The notes below the pieces were generated by a model. It was not told where the DNA came from, did not search any database, and saw only the letters and a list, made by a program, of their open reading frames with translations. 64,000 bases of DNA. Source: Streptomyces fragilis (GTDB lineage: Bacteria > Actinomycetota > Actinomycetes > Streptomycetales > Streptomycetaceae). Shown piece after piece: positions 51,962 through 60,791 of this stretch (the stretch's first letter is position 1; each line of letters starts with the position of its first letter). The stretch is from the NCBI RefSeq assembly GCF_003112515.1, contig NZ_BEVZ01000004.1, forward strand, positions 496,001 to 560,000, read 5' to 3'. Made by a program: the position numbers and the translations under genes.

Positions 51962-54460
51962 TCAGTCCGCGGAGGAGCCGAGGACCAGGGAGACCTTCCG
52001 CTCCTCGCCGTCCCGCCTCACGGTCAGCTCGAGGCGGTCGCCGGGGCGGTGGGCCCGGGTCTTGACGATGAGCTCGTCACCCGAGTGCACCCGGACGCCG
52101 TCCACGGCGGTGATCACGTCCCCGCCCTTCAGCCCCGCCTCGGCGCCGGGGCCGCCGGGGGTCACGGAGGACCCGCCGCCGGCGCCGCGGGTGTGCACCC
52201 GCGCGCCGTCGCCGGCGTAGGCCATGTCGAGGGTGACGCCTATCACCGGGTGGGTGGCCTCACCCTCGTTGATCAGCTCCTCGGCCACCCGCTTGGCCTG
52301 GTTCACCGGGATGGCGAAGCCGAGGCCTATCGAGCCGGACTTGCCGTCGTCGGTGTCGATGCCGGTGTCGGCGGACCGGATCGCGCAGTTGATGCCGATC
52401 ACCCGTCCGCGGCCGTCGAGCAGCGGGCCGCCGGAGTTCCCCGGGTTGATCGGGGCGTCGGTCTGCAGCGCGTCCACGTACGAGACGTCGCCGCCGTCGC
52501 CCTCGCCGGCCGTGATGGGGCGCTCCTTGGCGCTGATGATGCCCGCGGTGACGGTGTTGGCCAGGTCGAACGGGGCGCCGATGGCCACCACCGGGTCGCC
52601 GACCCGGACGCTGTCGGAGTTGCCCAGCGGCATCGGGCGCAGGCCCTTGACGCCCTTCACCCGGACCACGGCCAGGTCGTAGCCGGAGTCGCCGCCGACC
52701 AGTTCGGCGCGGGCGGTCTCGCCACCGCTGAAGGTGACGGTGATCCGGCCGTCGCCCGCGTCCTCGGCGGCCTCCACGACGTGGCGGTTGGTCAGGATGT
52801 GGCCGCGGTCGTCGAGCACGAACCCGGTTCCGGTTCCGGCCTGGCCGCTGCCCTGGACGTGCAGCGTGACGACGCTGGGCAGGGCGCGCCGGGCGATCCC
52901 CGCGACGCTGTCCGGATCACGGGGGACGTCCTCCGCGGGCGCCTGGGAGAGCTCGACGACGCCGAGGCCGCCGTGGCGCTCCAGGTACACGCCCGCCATG
53001 CCGCCGGCCAGCCCGGCCACCAGGGCGACCGCGACGGCGCCGCCGACGAAGGCGCGTCTGCGGCGCGCCCGCCGCCGGGCGGGGTGCTCGGCCGCCTCCG
53101 CGCCGCCCTGCAGCGGGCCCGGGGCCACGGGGGCGGCCGGTCCGGGTCCGGGGGTGGCCCAGGGGTCGTAGCGGCTCCACGGGCCGGCGGTGTCCGGATC
53201 GGGTCCTGACGCGCCGGGGGCGGTGGGTGCGCTGGGGTCGTGCGCGGCATCGGCCGCGGGGAACACGGGCGCGTGCGCGGCATCGGAAGCGGGAGCCACG
53301 GGTGCGTGCGCCGGATCGGCTGCGGGAGTCACGGGTGCGTGCGCGGCGCCGGCCGCCGGGGGCTGGGCGCCGGGGGCCTGCGGGGGCCAGGCTTCTGCGG
53401 GCGACCGGTCCGGGTCCGTGGTGGACGCGTACGCCGCGTCCTGCGGGGCTGCGGGGGCCGCTCCGACCGGTGCGGGGTCCCCGGGAGCGGGCGCGGGGCC
53501 GGGGGCCGGCCGCGGGGCGACGCTCTCGCCCACCGCGCGACCCGCGGTCCCGTGGTCGTCCGGGGCCGCCCAGGTCTGCGCCGCCTGAGCGTCCTGCCCG
53601 GCCGGACCCGCGGGGGGCACGGGGGCAGCGGCCTGCCGCGGCGGAACCGGCGGGGCGTAGGGGTCCGGGGTGTACGGGTCGGGGGCGGCAAGGGTCCGGC
53701 CCGCCGGGACGGGCGGCTGCTGGGGCGGAGGGGCGGACATCCAGGACCGCTCGTCCGCTCCGGGACCCACCGGGGCGGCGGGGCCGACGGGCGGGACCGT
53801 GTGGGCCCCGGTGTCGGCCGGAGCCTGGTCGGCGGGCGGCGGCGTCGGAGGGAGGTGGCCGCCGCCCGCCGGGGTGCCCGCGGCGGGCGTGGAGGGGTGC
53901 TGGACCGGCGGGGCGGGGGCCCAGGGGCCGGGGTTGCCGTACGGGGGCGTGCTGTAGTGGTCGGGCTCGTGCAGGGGGCGGGGGGCCGCGGCCAGTGGGG
54001 CGGGCCGACCCTCGGGCGGGCCTTCCCCTTGGCCGGACGGCCCGGGTACCGGCGCACCGGACTGCGCCAGGTCACGGGCCGCCAGGTCACGAGCCTCCGG
54101 ACCGACCGCCGGACCGGGAGCCGCCAGACCGGCGACCTCAGGACCGGGAGCCGCCTGATCAGGAACCGCCGAACCGGGCACCTCAGGACCGGGAGCCGCC
54201 TGACCGGGGACCTCAGGACCGGGAGCCGCCTGATCGGGGACCTCAGGACCGGGAGCCGCGGAACCGGGAGCCGCAGGGCCGGGGACCTCGGAGCCGGGAG
54301 CCGCAGGGCCGGGGGCCGCGGAACCGGGAGCCGCCGGATCCGTTCCGGCCGCCTCGGGGGCCGCGAGGGGGAAGTCGCCGGAGGCGTCCGGTCCCGGGAC
54401 GGGGCGGGGGCGGCTCCACCACTTGGGCCTCGCGGACTTCCCCGGCGTGCCCTCGTTCAT
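51962..54460 (-). CDS. htrA: HtrA/DegP-like serine protease with long repeat-rich N-terminus
   Basis: 832 residues. About 1-480 is Pro/Ala/Gly-rich cytoplasmic sequence beginning with ten-residue repeats (AAPGPEVPGQ type), then one TM helix (RRAFVGGAVAVALVAGLAGGMAGV), a trypsin-like domain with His in TNRHVVE, Asp in DSGYDLAV and Ser in NPGNSGGPL, and a C-terminal PDZ domain (VIGVTLD ... GLKGGDVITAVDGVRV). It degrades or processes misfolded envelope proteins. It follows the sigma/anti-sigma pair, the classic envelope-stress arrangement. Confidence 0.92.
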   Translation of the reverse strand: MNEGTPGKSARPKWWSRPRPVPGPDASGDFPLAAPEAAGTDPAAPGSAAPGPAAPGSEVPGPAAPGSAAPGPEVPDQAAPGPEVPGQAAPGPEVPGSAVPDQAAPGPEVAGLAAPGPAVGPEARDLAARDLAQSGAPVPGPSGQGEGPPEGRPAPLAAAPRPLHEPDHYSTPPYGNPGPWAPAPPVQHPSTPAAGTPAGGGHLPPTPPPADQAPADTGAHTVPPVGPAAPVGPGADERSWMSAPPPQQPPVPAGRTLAAPDPYTPDPYAPPVPPRQAAAPVPPAGPAGQDAQAAQTWAAPDDHGTAGRAVGESVAPRPAPGPAPAPGDPAPVGAAPAAPQDAAYASTTDPDRSPAEAWPPQAPGAQPPAAGAAHAPVTPAADPAHAPVAPASDAAHAPVFPAADAAHDPSAPTAPGASGPDPDTAGPWSRYDPWATPGPGPAAPVAPGPLQGGAEAAEHPARRRARRRRAFVGGAVAVALVAGLAGGMAGVYLERHGGLGVVELSQAPAEDVPRDPDSVAGIARRALPSVVTLHVQGSGQAGTGTGFVLDDRGHILTNRHVVEAAEDAGDGRITVTFSGGETARAELVGGDSGYDLAVVRVKGVKGLRPMPLGNSDSVRVGDPVVAIGAPFDLANTVTAGIISAKERPITAGEGDGGDVSYVDALQTDAPINPGNSGGPLLDGRGRVIGINCAIRSADTGIDTDDGKSGSIGLGFAIPVNQAKRVAEELINEGEATHPVIGVTLDMAYAGDGARVHTRGAGGGSSVTPGGPGAEAGLKGGDVITAVDGVRVHSGDELIVKTRAHRPGDRLELTVRRDGEERKVSLVLGSSAD

Positions 54461-54556
54461 GCTCTCCCCAACACCTGGCGTGATTCGTCGACGCGCCGCC
54501 CACACGGCGCAGTGCGGATTCAATCAGGTTCCCGCGCGGGCGCGCAGAGAACCTGG

Positions 54557-55372
54557 TCAGCGTCCCGCCGCGGGCGGGGCCAGGGTGCCGGTCGGGGCGG
54601 GCGCGGTCAGCGGGACCGGAAGCCCGGGCGTCACCGGGACGCCGGGCCCTATCAGCGGCGTGGGCACACCGTCGCCGGCCACCGACTGGGCCCCTCCGGA
54701 GAGCAGGGGGGCCGCCACGGGCGCGAGCTGACGCTGGGCGGCGGCGCTGTGCGCGAGCGGAGGCACGGCACGGCGCCGGGCATCCACCGCGCCCACGGTG
54801 CCGGTGTTCTGCCGGCCCGCCGGAGGGGTGGCGTTGCTGCGCAGACCTCCGCGGTCGGAGTCGGCGACCGGGACCCCGGTCGTCACCCCGCCGAGCGCCA
54901 CCGCGGCCAGCGAGACCGCGCTCGCGGCGGCGAAGGCGAGCCGGCGGCTTCGGGAGGCGGCCCGCTCCGCCTGGGCGCGGCCGACGTCGGCGCGCCCCAC
55001 GTGATGGATCGGGAAGCCGTGCGTGGCGGAGGCGGCCGGCCCGAAGGGCAGCCCGCGTCGGGAGCCGAGGAGGAACGCGGCACCCGGCTCCTCCTCGGCA
55101 CCGGAGGGGCCGGGATCGCGCAGCTCGTCGGGCCCGACCGCGGGGAGACCCTGCAGACGGGCGAGGAAACTCTCGGACGGCGTGGGGCCGGAGACCTCGG
55201 CGAAGACGTTCTTCAGCCTGCGCTGCGCGTCGGCCTCGACCCGGCACCTGGTGCAGGTGGCCAGATGGGCCAGCACACGCTCGCGCGCCTCGTGTCCCAG
55301 CTCGCCGTCCACCAGGGCGGAGAGCCGGTCCCCGAGGTGCTGCTCGGCCGGCGTCGGACGTGACTCACTCAC
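54557..55372 (-). CDS. rseA: Zinc-finger anti-sigma factor (RseA-like)
   Basis: 271 residues. The N-terminal ZAS-type domain (HLGDRLSALVDGELGHEARERVLAHLATCTRC) carries the HxxxCxxC motif; a TM helix (RRLAFAAASAVSLAAVALGGV) sits near 165-185, followed by a ~90-residue Pro/Ala-rich extracytoplasmic tail. It should sequester the adjacent ECF sigma factor at the membrane until stress. The GTG start overlaps the sigma gene's stop (GTGA), ensuring stoichiometric coupling. Confidence 0.9.
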   Translation of the reverse strand: MSESRPTPAEQHLGDRLSALVDGELGHEARERVLAHLATCTRCRVEADAQRRLKNVFAEVSGPTPSESFLARLQGLPAVGPDELRDPGPSGAEEEPGAAFLLGSRRGLPFGPAASATHGFPIHHVGRADVGRAQAERAASRSRRLAFAAASAVSLAAVALGGVTTGVPVADSDRGGLRSNATPPAGRQNTGTVGAVDARRRAVPPLAHSAAAQRQLAPVAAPLLSGGAQSVAGDGVPTPLIGPGVPVTPGLPVPLTAPAPTGTLAPPAAGR

Positions 55373-56220
55373 GCGGTCGCGCCTCCTCCTCTCAGCGCCG
55401 GAAGGCGGGTGACGCCGAACCTGCGCTCGGCGCGCGCCTCGGGGGAGCGGTGGGCGAGCGCCTTGCGCAGCTGCGAACGGCCCCGGTGGATCCGGCTGCG
55501 GACCGTGCCAAGCTTCACGCCCAGGGTCGCGGCGATCTCCTCGTACGACAGTCCTTCGATGTCGCACAGGACGACCGCGGCACGGAACTCGGGCGCGAGG
55601 GTGTCCAGCGCCTGCTGGATGTCCGCGTCGAAGTGGGCGTCGTTGAGCACCTGCTGGGGCGACGGCTCACGGCCGGGCAGCCGCTCGGCGGCGTCCTCGG
55701 CGAGCGCGTCGAACCGGATGCGCTGCTTGCGGCGCACCATGTCCAGGAAGAGGTTGGTGGTGATCCGGTGCAGCCAGCCCTCGAACGTGCCGGGCGAGTA
55801 CGTGGACAGCGAGCGGAACACCCGGACGAAGACCTCCTGGGTGAGGTCCTCGGCGTCGTGCTGGTTGCCGGTCAGGCGGTAGGCGAGCCGGTAGACCCGG
55901 GCACTGTGCGTGCTGACGATCTCCTCCCAGGTGGGCGGAGTCCACGCCGGCCCGTCGCCGTCGGTGGCGAACGTCGCGGTGCGGGCGGGCTCGGAGGAAC
56001 GGTCGGCCTCTGGGCCGGCCGGACGGTCAGCAGCGGTGTCGGTCACGGATTTCGGCCTGGCCGCCGACCCGAGAAGGCGCCTCAGCCCTCCGCCGCGGTC
56101 AGCGGGTGCGGCCGCACCTCCCCTGTCGGCTCTGGTGGTGTCCAGTGGAGCCCCTACCATAGCCATCTTGTCCGTCAGCTCCGGATAAGCAGTTTTGCGA
56201 GAGTTCACCACTCGCTCCAT
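55369..56220 (-). CDS. sigE: ECF sigma factor, SigE-like
   Basis: 283 residues. After a ~95-residue disordered N-terminus come sigma-2 (VYRLAYRLTGNQHDAEDLTQEVFVRVFRSL) and sigma-4 (FRAAVVLCDIEGLSYEEIAATLGVKLGTVRSRIHRGRSQL). Order sigma - anti-sigma - htrA - tatB with a divergent O-methyltransferase matches the mycobacterial SigE locus, so I use that symbol; it is not the S. coelicolor sigE (SCO3356 type) linked to CseABC. Start at 56220 (MERVVNSRK) is preferred; MAMVGAPL 18 codons later is an alternative. Confidence 0.9.
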   Translation of the reverse strand: MERVVNSRKTAYPELTDKMAMVGAPLDTTRADRGGAAAPADRGGGLRRLLGSAARPKSVTDTAADRPAGPEADRSSEPARTATFATDGDGPAWTPPTWEEIVSTHSARVYRLAYRLTGNQHDAEDLTQEVFVRVFRSLSTYSPGTFEGWLHRITTNLFLDMVRRKQRIRFDALAEDAAERLPGREPSPQQVLNDAHFDADIQQALDTLAPEFRAAVVLCDIEGLSYEEIAATLGVKLGTVRSRIHRGRSQLRKALAHRSPEARAERRFGVTRLPALRGGGATA

Positions 56221-56328
56221 CGACGCTTCCCCCGTCCCGTGCGTCTCGTGCACGCCTTTCCCCTCACTCCTCAAACGCGGCGTCCCGCCGCCAGGTTCCC
56301 GACCGCGCCGGATACAGTCACGGGCGAG

Positions 56329-57009
56329 ATGGATCCAGCGGGACGCCGAAGGCGCGGACGGGGACGGGAGGCGGCCATCAGCGGCAACGGGCAGGCGAGT
56401 TGGACGCTGGCCGACGCGTTCGTCACGGAGGACGAGGCGCTGCTCCTCGCCCGCGACCGTGCGCGCGAGGCCGGGCTGCGTCCGGTGACGCCCGCCGCGG
56501 GCTCGGTGCTGCGGCTGCTCGCCGCCTCGGTCGACGCGAAGGCGGTCGCCGAGATCGGCACCGGCACCGGCGTCTCCGGCGTCCACCTGCTGCACGGCAT
56601 GCGCCCGGACGGGGTGCTCACCACGGTGGACACCGAGCCGGAGTACCAGCAGGCGGCCCGCCAGACCTTCCGCGCGTCGGGCTTCGCGGTCAACCGCGCC
56701 CGGCTGATCCCGGGGCCGGCCCTGGACGTGCTGCCCCGGCTCGCGGACCTGGGGTACGACCTGGTCTTCTGCGACGCGGACCGCCTGGAGGTGCTGGAGT
56801 ACCTCGCCGAATCGTTGCGTCTGCTGCGGCCCGGCGGCCTGGTGGTGTTCGCCGGGGTGCTGGCGAACGGACGCACCGTGGGGACGGGGCCGCAGCCGAC
56901 GGAGGTGCTGCGGCTGCGGGAGCTGATCCGCGAGGTGCGCGAGAGCGAGGACCTGGTGTCCTCCCTGCTGCCTGTGGGCGACGGCCTGCTCTGTGCCGCC
57001 AAGCGCTGA
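56329..57009 (+). CDS. SAM-dependent O-methyltransferase
   Basis: 226 residues, class I methyltransferase of the family-3 (COMT-like) type: AEIGTGTGVSGVHLL (SAM loop), TTVDTEPEYQQAARQ, DLVFCDADRLEVLEYL, LRPGGLVVFAGVL. The usual metal-binding DADK reads DADR here. Divergent from sigE with about 110 bp between. TACAGT ends about 13 nt before the ATG, so the transcript may be nearly leaderless. Substrate unknown. Confidence 0.88.
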   Translation: MDPAGRRRRGRGREAAISGNGQASWTLADAFVTEDEALLLARDRAREAGLRPVTPAAGSVLRLLAASVDAKAVAEIGTGTGVSGVHLLHGMRPDGVLTTVDTEPEYQQAARQTFRASGFAVNRARLIPGPALDVLPRLADLGYDLVFCDADRLEVLEYLAESLRLLRPGGLVVFAGVLANGRTVGTGPQPTEVLRLRELIREVRESEDLVSSLLPVGDGLLCAAKR

Positions 57010-57189
57010 CCGGGCCGGCGCCGGCCGGGGCCTTCCGGCAAGGAGCCACTTCCCGACGCCCCCTGGGAGGTAGCCGCTGCCCGGCCGCCTGGGAAGAAGC
57101 CACTGCGCGGCCCCCGCGGAGGGCGCCGGTGCCCGCCCCCTGGAAAAAGGCCGCTGCCCGGCTCCCTGGGAGGGAGCCGGGCAGCGGCA
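57010..57189. terminator. Degenerate repeats and bidirectional terminator
   Basis: 57040-57150 carries degenerate copies of a CCGC(C)TGGGAAGAAGCCACTGC-like unit. 57151-57187 is a perfect 17-bp stem (CCGCTGCCCGGCTCCCT and complement, GGG loop) between converging genes. Confidence 0.8.
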
Positions 57190-57223
57190 TCACGCTGAGT
57201 GGTGGTCGCGCGTCACTCGCGCG

Positions 57224-57391
57224 TCAGCCGACGACCTTCTTGAGGGCGTCGCCGAGCGCATCCGCTTCGTCCGGAGTCAGCTCGACGACGAGCCGACCGC
57301 CGCCTTCGAGCGGAACGCGCATGACGATGCCCCGCCCCTCCTTGGTCACCTCGAGCGGGCCGTCGCCCGTCCGCGGCTTCATGGCCGCCAT
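57224..57391 (-). CDS. DUF3117 family protein
   Basis: 55 residues (MAAMKPRTGDGPLEVTKEGR ... ELTPDEADALGDALKKVVG), an invariant-looking small actinobacterial protein (Rv1211-type) of unknown function. GGAAGGGG SD upstream. A longer open frame upstream is not family-like. Its promoter probably lies in the AT-rich stretch 57520-57555. Confidence 0.93.
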   Translation of the reverse strand: MAAMKPRTGDGPLEVTKEGRGIVMRVPLEGGGRLVVELTPDEADALGDALKKVVG

Positions 57392-57758
57392 GCTCGTTCC
57401 CCTTCCTGAAACCAGCTCAACCGCCGTGCCGGAAGACCTTGAGGAGGACGCGCCTCGAAAAGGGCTCGCCCGTCCCGAGGCGGGGCAGGCGTCACCGGCA
57501 TCGAACACATTGCTTCCCGGCCATTATCCCGCATCTCATGCACCAATCACCAACATCAGTCCGCATCGCTTGCGCAACGCGCGAGGCCAAAACCACTCAA
57601 TTCGGGGATGTCACTGCGATACTGCGCCCCCGATCTGACCTGCCGCGACCGAATGGTGACCGGAATTCTTTGTCGGAGGTCACACCCCGGCCACCGTCCG
57701 CCCTCCCGAACGTCCGCCATGCTGTCCTCGGACCACTTAACGACGGAGGGAAGCCGAG
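57392..57758. promoter_or_regulatory. Divergent intergenic region between DUF3117 and enoyl-CoA hydratase genes
   Basis: 367 bp, with an unusually AT-rich core (57515-57610). On the minus strand GATAAT (57528-57523) is a good -10 for DUF3117, preceded by two TTGGTG hexamers (57546-57541 and 57553-57548) at non-optimal spacing. The plus strand holds GAATTCTTTGTCGGAGG (57661-57677) and an SD GACGGAGGGA before the hydratase ATG. No gene seen. Confidence 0.5.
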
Positions 57759-58577
57759 ATGGGCGACACCGTGCTCTACGAGGTCAGCGACGCGCTGGCG
57801 ATCATCACCCTGAACCGCCCCGAGGCGATGAACGCGCTCGACGTGGAGACGAAGGTCGCGCTGCGGGACGCGCTGCGGAGCGCCGCGGAGGACCCCGGGG
57901 TGCGGGCGGTGCTGCTCACCGCGGCCGGCGACCGGGCGTTCTGCGTGGGCCAGGACCTCAAGGAGCACATCGAACTGCTCGCGGCCCAGGACGCCGGCGA
58001 GGGCGACGGCGGCGAGGACGCCGGGCGGCTGAGCACGGTCACTGAGCACTACAACCCCATCGTCCGCGCGATCGCGGGGATGGCGAAGCCCGTGGTGGCC
58101 GGCGTCAACGGGGTGGCCGCCGGGGCGGGCTTCGGCTTCGCGCTGGCCGCCGACCACCGGGTGGTCGCCGACACCGCCAAGTTCACGACCTCCTTCGCCG
58201 GGGTCGCGCTGACCGCGGACTCCGGCGTCTCCTGGACGCTGCCGCGGGTGGTGGGCCCGGGCCGCGCCATGGACCTGCTGCTCTTCCCCCGCTCGATCGA
58301 CGCCGAGGAGGCGCTGCGGCTCGGCGTGGCCGACCGCGTGGTGCCGGCCGCCCAGCTGCGCGAGGAGGCGGAGAAGGTCGCCCGCCGGCTCGCCGAGGGA
58401 CCCACGGTCGCCTACGCGGCGCTCAAGGAGTCCGTCACCTACGGCCTGACCCACTCGCTGGAGGAGACGCTGGAGAAGGAGGACGAACTGCAGGGCCGGG
58501 CCGGCTCCTCGGAGGACCACCGGATCGCCGTGCGGGCGTTCCTCGCCAAGGAGCGCCCCCGCTACCTGGGGCGCTGA
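57759..58577 (+). CDS. Enoyl-CoA hydratase/isomerase (crotonase) family
   Basis: 272 residues. Crotonase-fold motifs: CVGQDLKEHIELL (first oxyanion-hole segment), a disordered acidic loop (AQDAGEGDGGEDAGR), NGVAAGAGFGFALAADHRV (second oxyanion segment), TADSGVSWTLPRVVG. One of the two hydratase Glu residues appears replaced (TADSG), as in PaaG-type isomerases, so the exact reaction is uncertain. Role in fatty acid or aromatic-CoA degradation. Confidence 0.88.
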   Translation: MGDTVLYEVSDALAIITLNRPEAMNALDVETKVALRDALRSAAEDPGVRAVLLTAAGDRAFCVGQDLKEHIELLAAQDAGEGDGGEDAGRLSTVTEHYNPIVRAIAGMAKPVVAGVNGVAAGAGFGFALAADHRVVADTAKFTTSFAGVALTADSGVSWTLPRVVGPGRAMDLLLFPRSIDAEEALRLGVADRVVPAAQLREEAEKVARRLAEGPTVAYAALKESVTYGLTHSLEETLEKEDELQGRAGSSEDHRIAVRAFLAKERPRYLGR

Positions 58578-58613
58578 CCGGGTGCGCCGGCCCGGCCGGC
58601 GCCGCCCGCCCCG

Positions 58614-59252
58614 TCAGTGCCGCGGGGCCTCGCGCATCGCGCAGTCGGCCAGGTGGTCGTTGGTGAGACCGCAGGCCTGGAGCAGCGCGTAGGCGGTGGT
58701 GGGGCCCACGAAGCGCAGCCCGCGGCGCTTGAGCTCCTTGGACAGGGCCGTCGACTCCGGGGTCACCGCCGGGACGTCGGCGAGGGTGCGGGGGGCCGGG
58801 CGCGGCGCGGGCGCGTGGGACCAGATCAGCTCGTCGAGTTCGCCCGGCTGCCAGTCGGCCAGCACCCTGGCGTTGGCGAGGGTGGCGTCGACCTTGGCCC
58901 GGTTGCGGATGATCCCCGGGTCGGCGAGCAGCCGGGTCCGGTCCTCCTGGGTGAAGGCGGCCACCTCGGCGATCCGGAACCCGGCGAAGGCGGCCCGGAA
59001 GCCCTCCCGCCTGCGCAGGATGGTCAGCCAGGACAGGCCCGACTGGAAGGCTTCCAGGCAGAGCCTTTCGAACAGGGCGTCGTCCCCGTGGACCGGGCGG
59101 CCCCACTCCTCGTCGTGGTAGGCGACGTAGTCGGGGGCGGACAGCCCCCAGGGGCAGCGCGGCAGTCCGTCGGGGCCGGGCACGGCGCCGGTCGCCGCTC
59201 GGGCGGCATCGGGCGCGGCCTCGGGGACGACCGGTGGTTCGGCAGGGCTCAT
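58614..59252 (-). CDS. tag: DNA-3-methyladenine glycosylase I
   Basis: 212 residues. Tag-family signature: RCPWG near the N-terminus, YHDEEWGRPVHGDDALFERLCLEAFQSGLSW, and RRRGLRFVGPTTAYALLQACGLTNDH with zinc ligands (CPWG Cys, YHDEEW His, and C-terminal NDHLADC His/Cys). It excises N3-methyladenine. Its ATG overlaps the DivIVA-like gene's TGA (ATGA), so it is translationally coupled, as in mycobacteria. Confidence 0.93.
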   Translation of the reverse strand: MSPAEPPVVPEAAPDAARAATGAVPGPDGLPRCPWGLSAPDYVAYHDEEWGRPVHGDDALFERLCLEAFQSGLSWLTILRRREGFRAAFAGFRIAEVAAFTQEDRTRLLADPGIIRNRAKVDATLANARVLADWQPGELDELIWSHAPAPRPAPRTLADVPAVTPESTALSKELKRRGLRFVGPTTAYALLQACGLTNDHLADCAMREAPRH

Positions 59253-59755
59253 CGGGCCTCCCCGGGGGTGGCCGGCCCCTGCTCCTCGCGCGGGCCGTCG
59301 TGCCCGCCGCTCTCGCCGGCGTCGGCCACGGCCCGGTCCGGCTTCTCCTCCTCCGTCCGGGCGGGGGGCTCCTCCTCGCGCTTGACGAGGAGGCCCCCGG
59401 GGCGCTCGGTCTCCGCTTCGTCCCGCGCGGCGGGGCGCGTCGCGCCGGCGGCTCCGCGCGCGGCGCCCAGGGAGGACTCCAGCGAGGCGATGCGCGCGTC
59501 GCGGTCGGCGAGCTCGTGGGCGAGCCGGGCGAGGACGTCGTCCACGTCGCCCATGTGGTAGCCCCGCAGGGCGGGGGCGAAGCGGAGCTCCTCCACGTCC
59601 CGCGCGGTGACCGCCCGCGCGTGGGGCAGGGGGACGTGGAGGGCGTCCGGCGGCGCGTCGGGAAGCACGGCGCGGTCACCGCCGCCGACGACGGCCAACG
59701 TGGTCGCGGTCACCACCACGGCGAGCGCGACGACCAGGAGAAGAAACGTTGCCAA
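59249..59755 (-). CDS. DivIVA-domain small membrane protein
   Basis: 168 residues from TTG (LATFLLLVVALAVVVTATTLAVVGGG): one N-terminal TM helix, then a DivIVA-like segment (LRGYHMGDVDDVLARLAHELADRDARIASLE) with a short coiled coil and a charged, disordered tail. It matches the small DivIVA-like protein next to tag and folP2 in actinobacteria (Rv1209-type). TTG is chosen because the TM helix begins right there; upstream frame lacks similarity. Confidence 0.82.
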   Translation of the reverse strand: MATFLLLVVALAVVVTATTLAVVGGGDRAVLPDAPPDALHVPLPHARAVTARDVEELRFAPALRGYHMGDVDDVLARLAHELADRDARIASLESSLGAARGAAGATRPAARDEAETERPGGLLVKREEEPPARTEEEKPDRAVADAGESGGHDGPREEQGPATPGEAR

Positions 59756-59888
59756 GGCTGCGGCCCCCCGCGTGTCGTAGTTGCCAGGGGTCCGATCGTG
59801 CCATGCCGCGGCTGCGGTTAGGGTCGCAGACAGCCGAAGACCGGAAGACCGGACACCGGACGTACGTAGAGGAAAGAGGCCGTACGGG

Positions 59889-60749
59889 ATGCTCAGGCTG
59901 GGCAGGCGTGAGTTCGAGGCGCACGAACCGGTGATCATGGCCATCGTGAACCGGACGCCGGACTCCTTCTACGACCGGGGCGCCACCTTCCGTGACGAGC
60001 CGGCGCTCGCCCGGGTGGAGCAGGCGGTGGCCGAGGGCGCGGCGATCATCGACATCGGCGGGGTGAAGGCCGGTCCCGGCGAGGAGGTCAGCGCCGAGGA
60101 GGAGGTCCGCCGCACGGTCGGTTTCGTGGCCGAGGTGCGCCGCCGCTTCCCCGACGTGGTGATCAGCGTGGACACCTGGCGGCACGAGGTGGGCGAGGCG
60201 GTCTGCGAGGCCGGCGCGGACCTGCTGAACGACGCCTGGGGCGGCGTCGACCCGAAGCTGGCGGAGGTCGCCGCGCGCTACCGGGTGGGCCTGGTGTGCA
60301 CGCACGCGGGGGGCGCCGAGCCGCGCACCCGTCCGCACCGGGTGACCTACGAGGACGTGATGGCGGACATCCTGCGGGTGACCGTCTCGCTGGCCGAGCG
60401 GGCGGTGGCGCTGGGCGTGCCCCGCGAGTCGGTGCTGATCGACCCGGGGCACGACTTCGGGAAGAACACCCGGCACAGCCTGGAGGCGACCCGCCGGCTG
60501 GGCGAGATGACGGAGACCGGCTGGCCGGTGCTGGTCTCGCTCTCCAACAAGGACTTCGTCGGCGAGACGCTGGACCGCCCGGTCAAGGAGCGGCTGCTGG
60601 GCACGCTGGCGACGACGGCGGTGTCGGCCTGGCTGGGCGCCCAGGTCTACCGGGTGCACGAGGTCGCGGAGACCCGGCAGGTACTGGACATGGTGGCCTC
60701 CATCGCGGGCCACCGCCCGCCGGCGGTGGCCCGACGCGGCCTGGCCTGA
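59889..60749 (+). CDS. folP2: FolP2-type dihydropteroate synthase homologue
   Basis: 286 residues, TIM-barrel of the DHPS family: NRTPDSFYDRG, DIGGVKAGPGEEVSAEEE, SVDTWR, LNDAWGG, IDPGHDFGK. The usual DIGGESTRPG loop is DIGGVKAGPG, the hallmark of the FolP2 paralogue that in mycobacteria lacks synthase activity. A folate role is therefore doubtful. GAGG precedes the ATG at 59889. Divergent from the DivIVA-tag operon. A glucosyl-3-phosphoglycerate synthase gene found here in mycobacteria is absent. Confidence 0.88.
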   Translation: MLRLGRREFEAHEPVIMAIVNRTPDSFYDRGATFRDEPALARVEQAVAEGAAIIDIGGVKAGPGEEVSAEEEVRRTVGFVAEVRRRFPDVVISVDTWRHEVGEAVCEAGADLLNDAWGGVDPKLAEVAARYRVGLVCTHAGGAEPRTRPHRVTYEDVMADILRVTVSLAERAVALGVPRESVLIDPGHDFGKNTRHSLEATRRLGEMTETGWPVLVSLSNKDFVGETLDRPVKERLLGTLATTAVSAWLGAQVYRVHEVAETRQVLDMVASIAGHRPPAVARRGLA

Positions 60750-60791
60750 CGGCGCGTCGGGCGGGGCGGGCGGAACGCGGCGGGACAGGCC

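Noticed and set aside
55360..56328. N-terminal extension of the O-methyltransferase across the whole sigE gene
   Set aside because: The extension is antisense to sigE and has no methyltransferase similarity; the ATG at 56329 with TACAGT upstream fits.
57010..57150. A small peptide gene in the degenerate repeats after the O-methyltransferase
   Set aside because: No start with SD and sequence is explained by repeats plus terminator.
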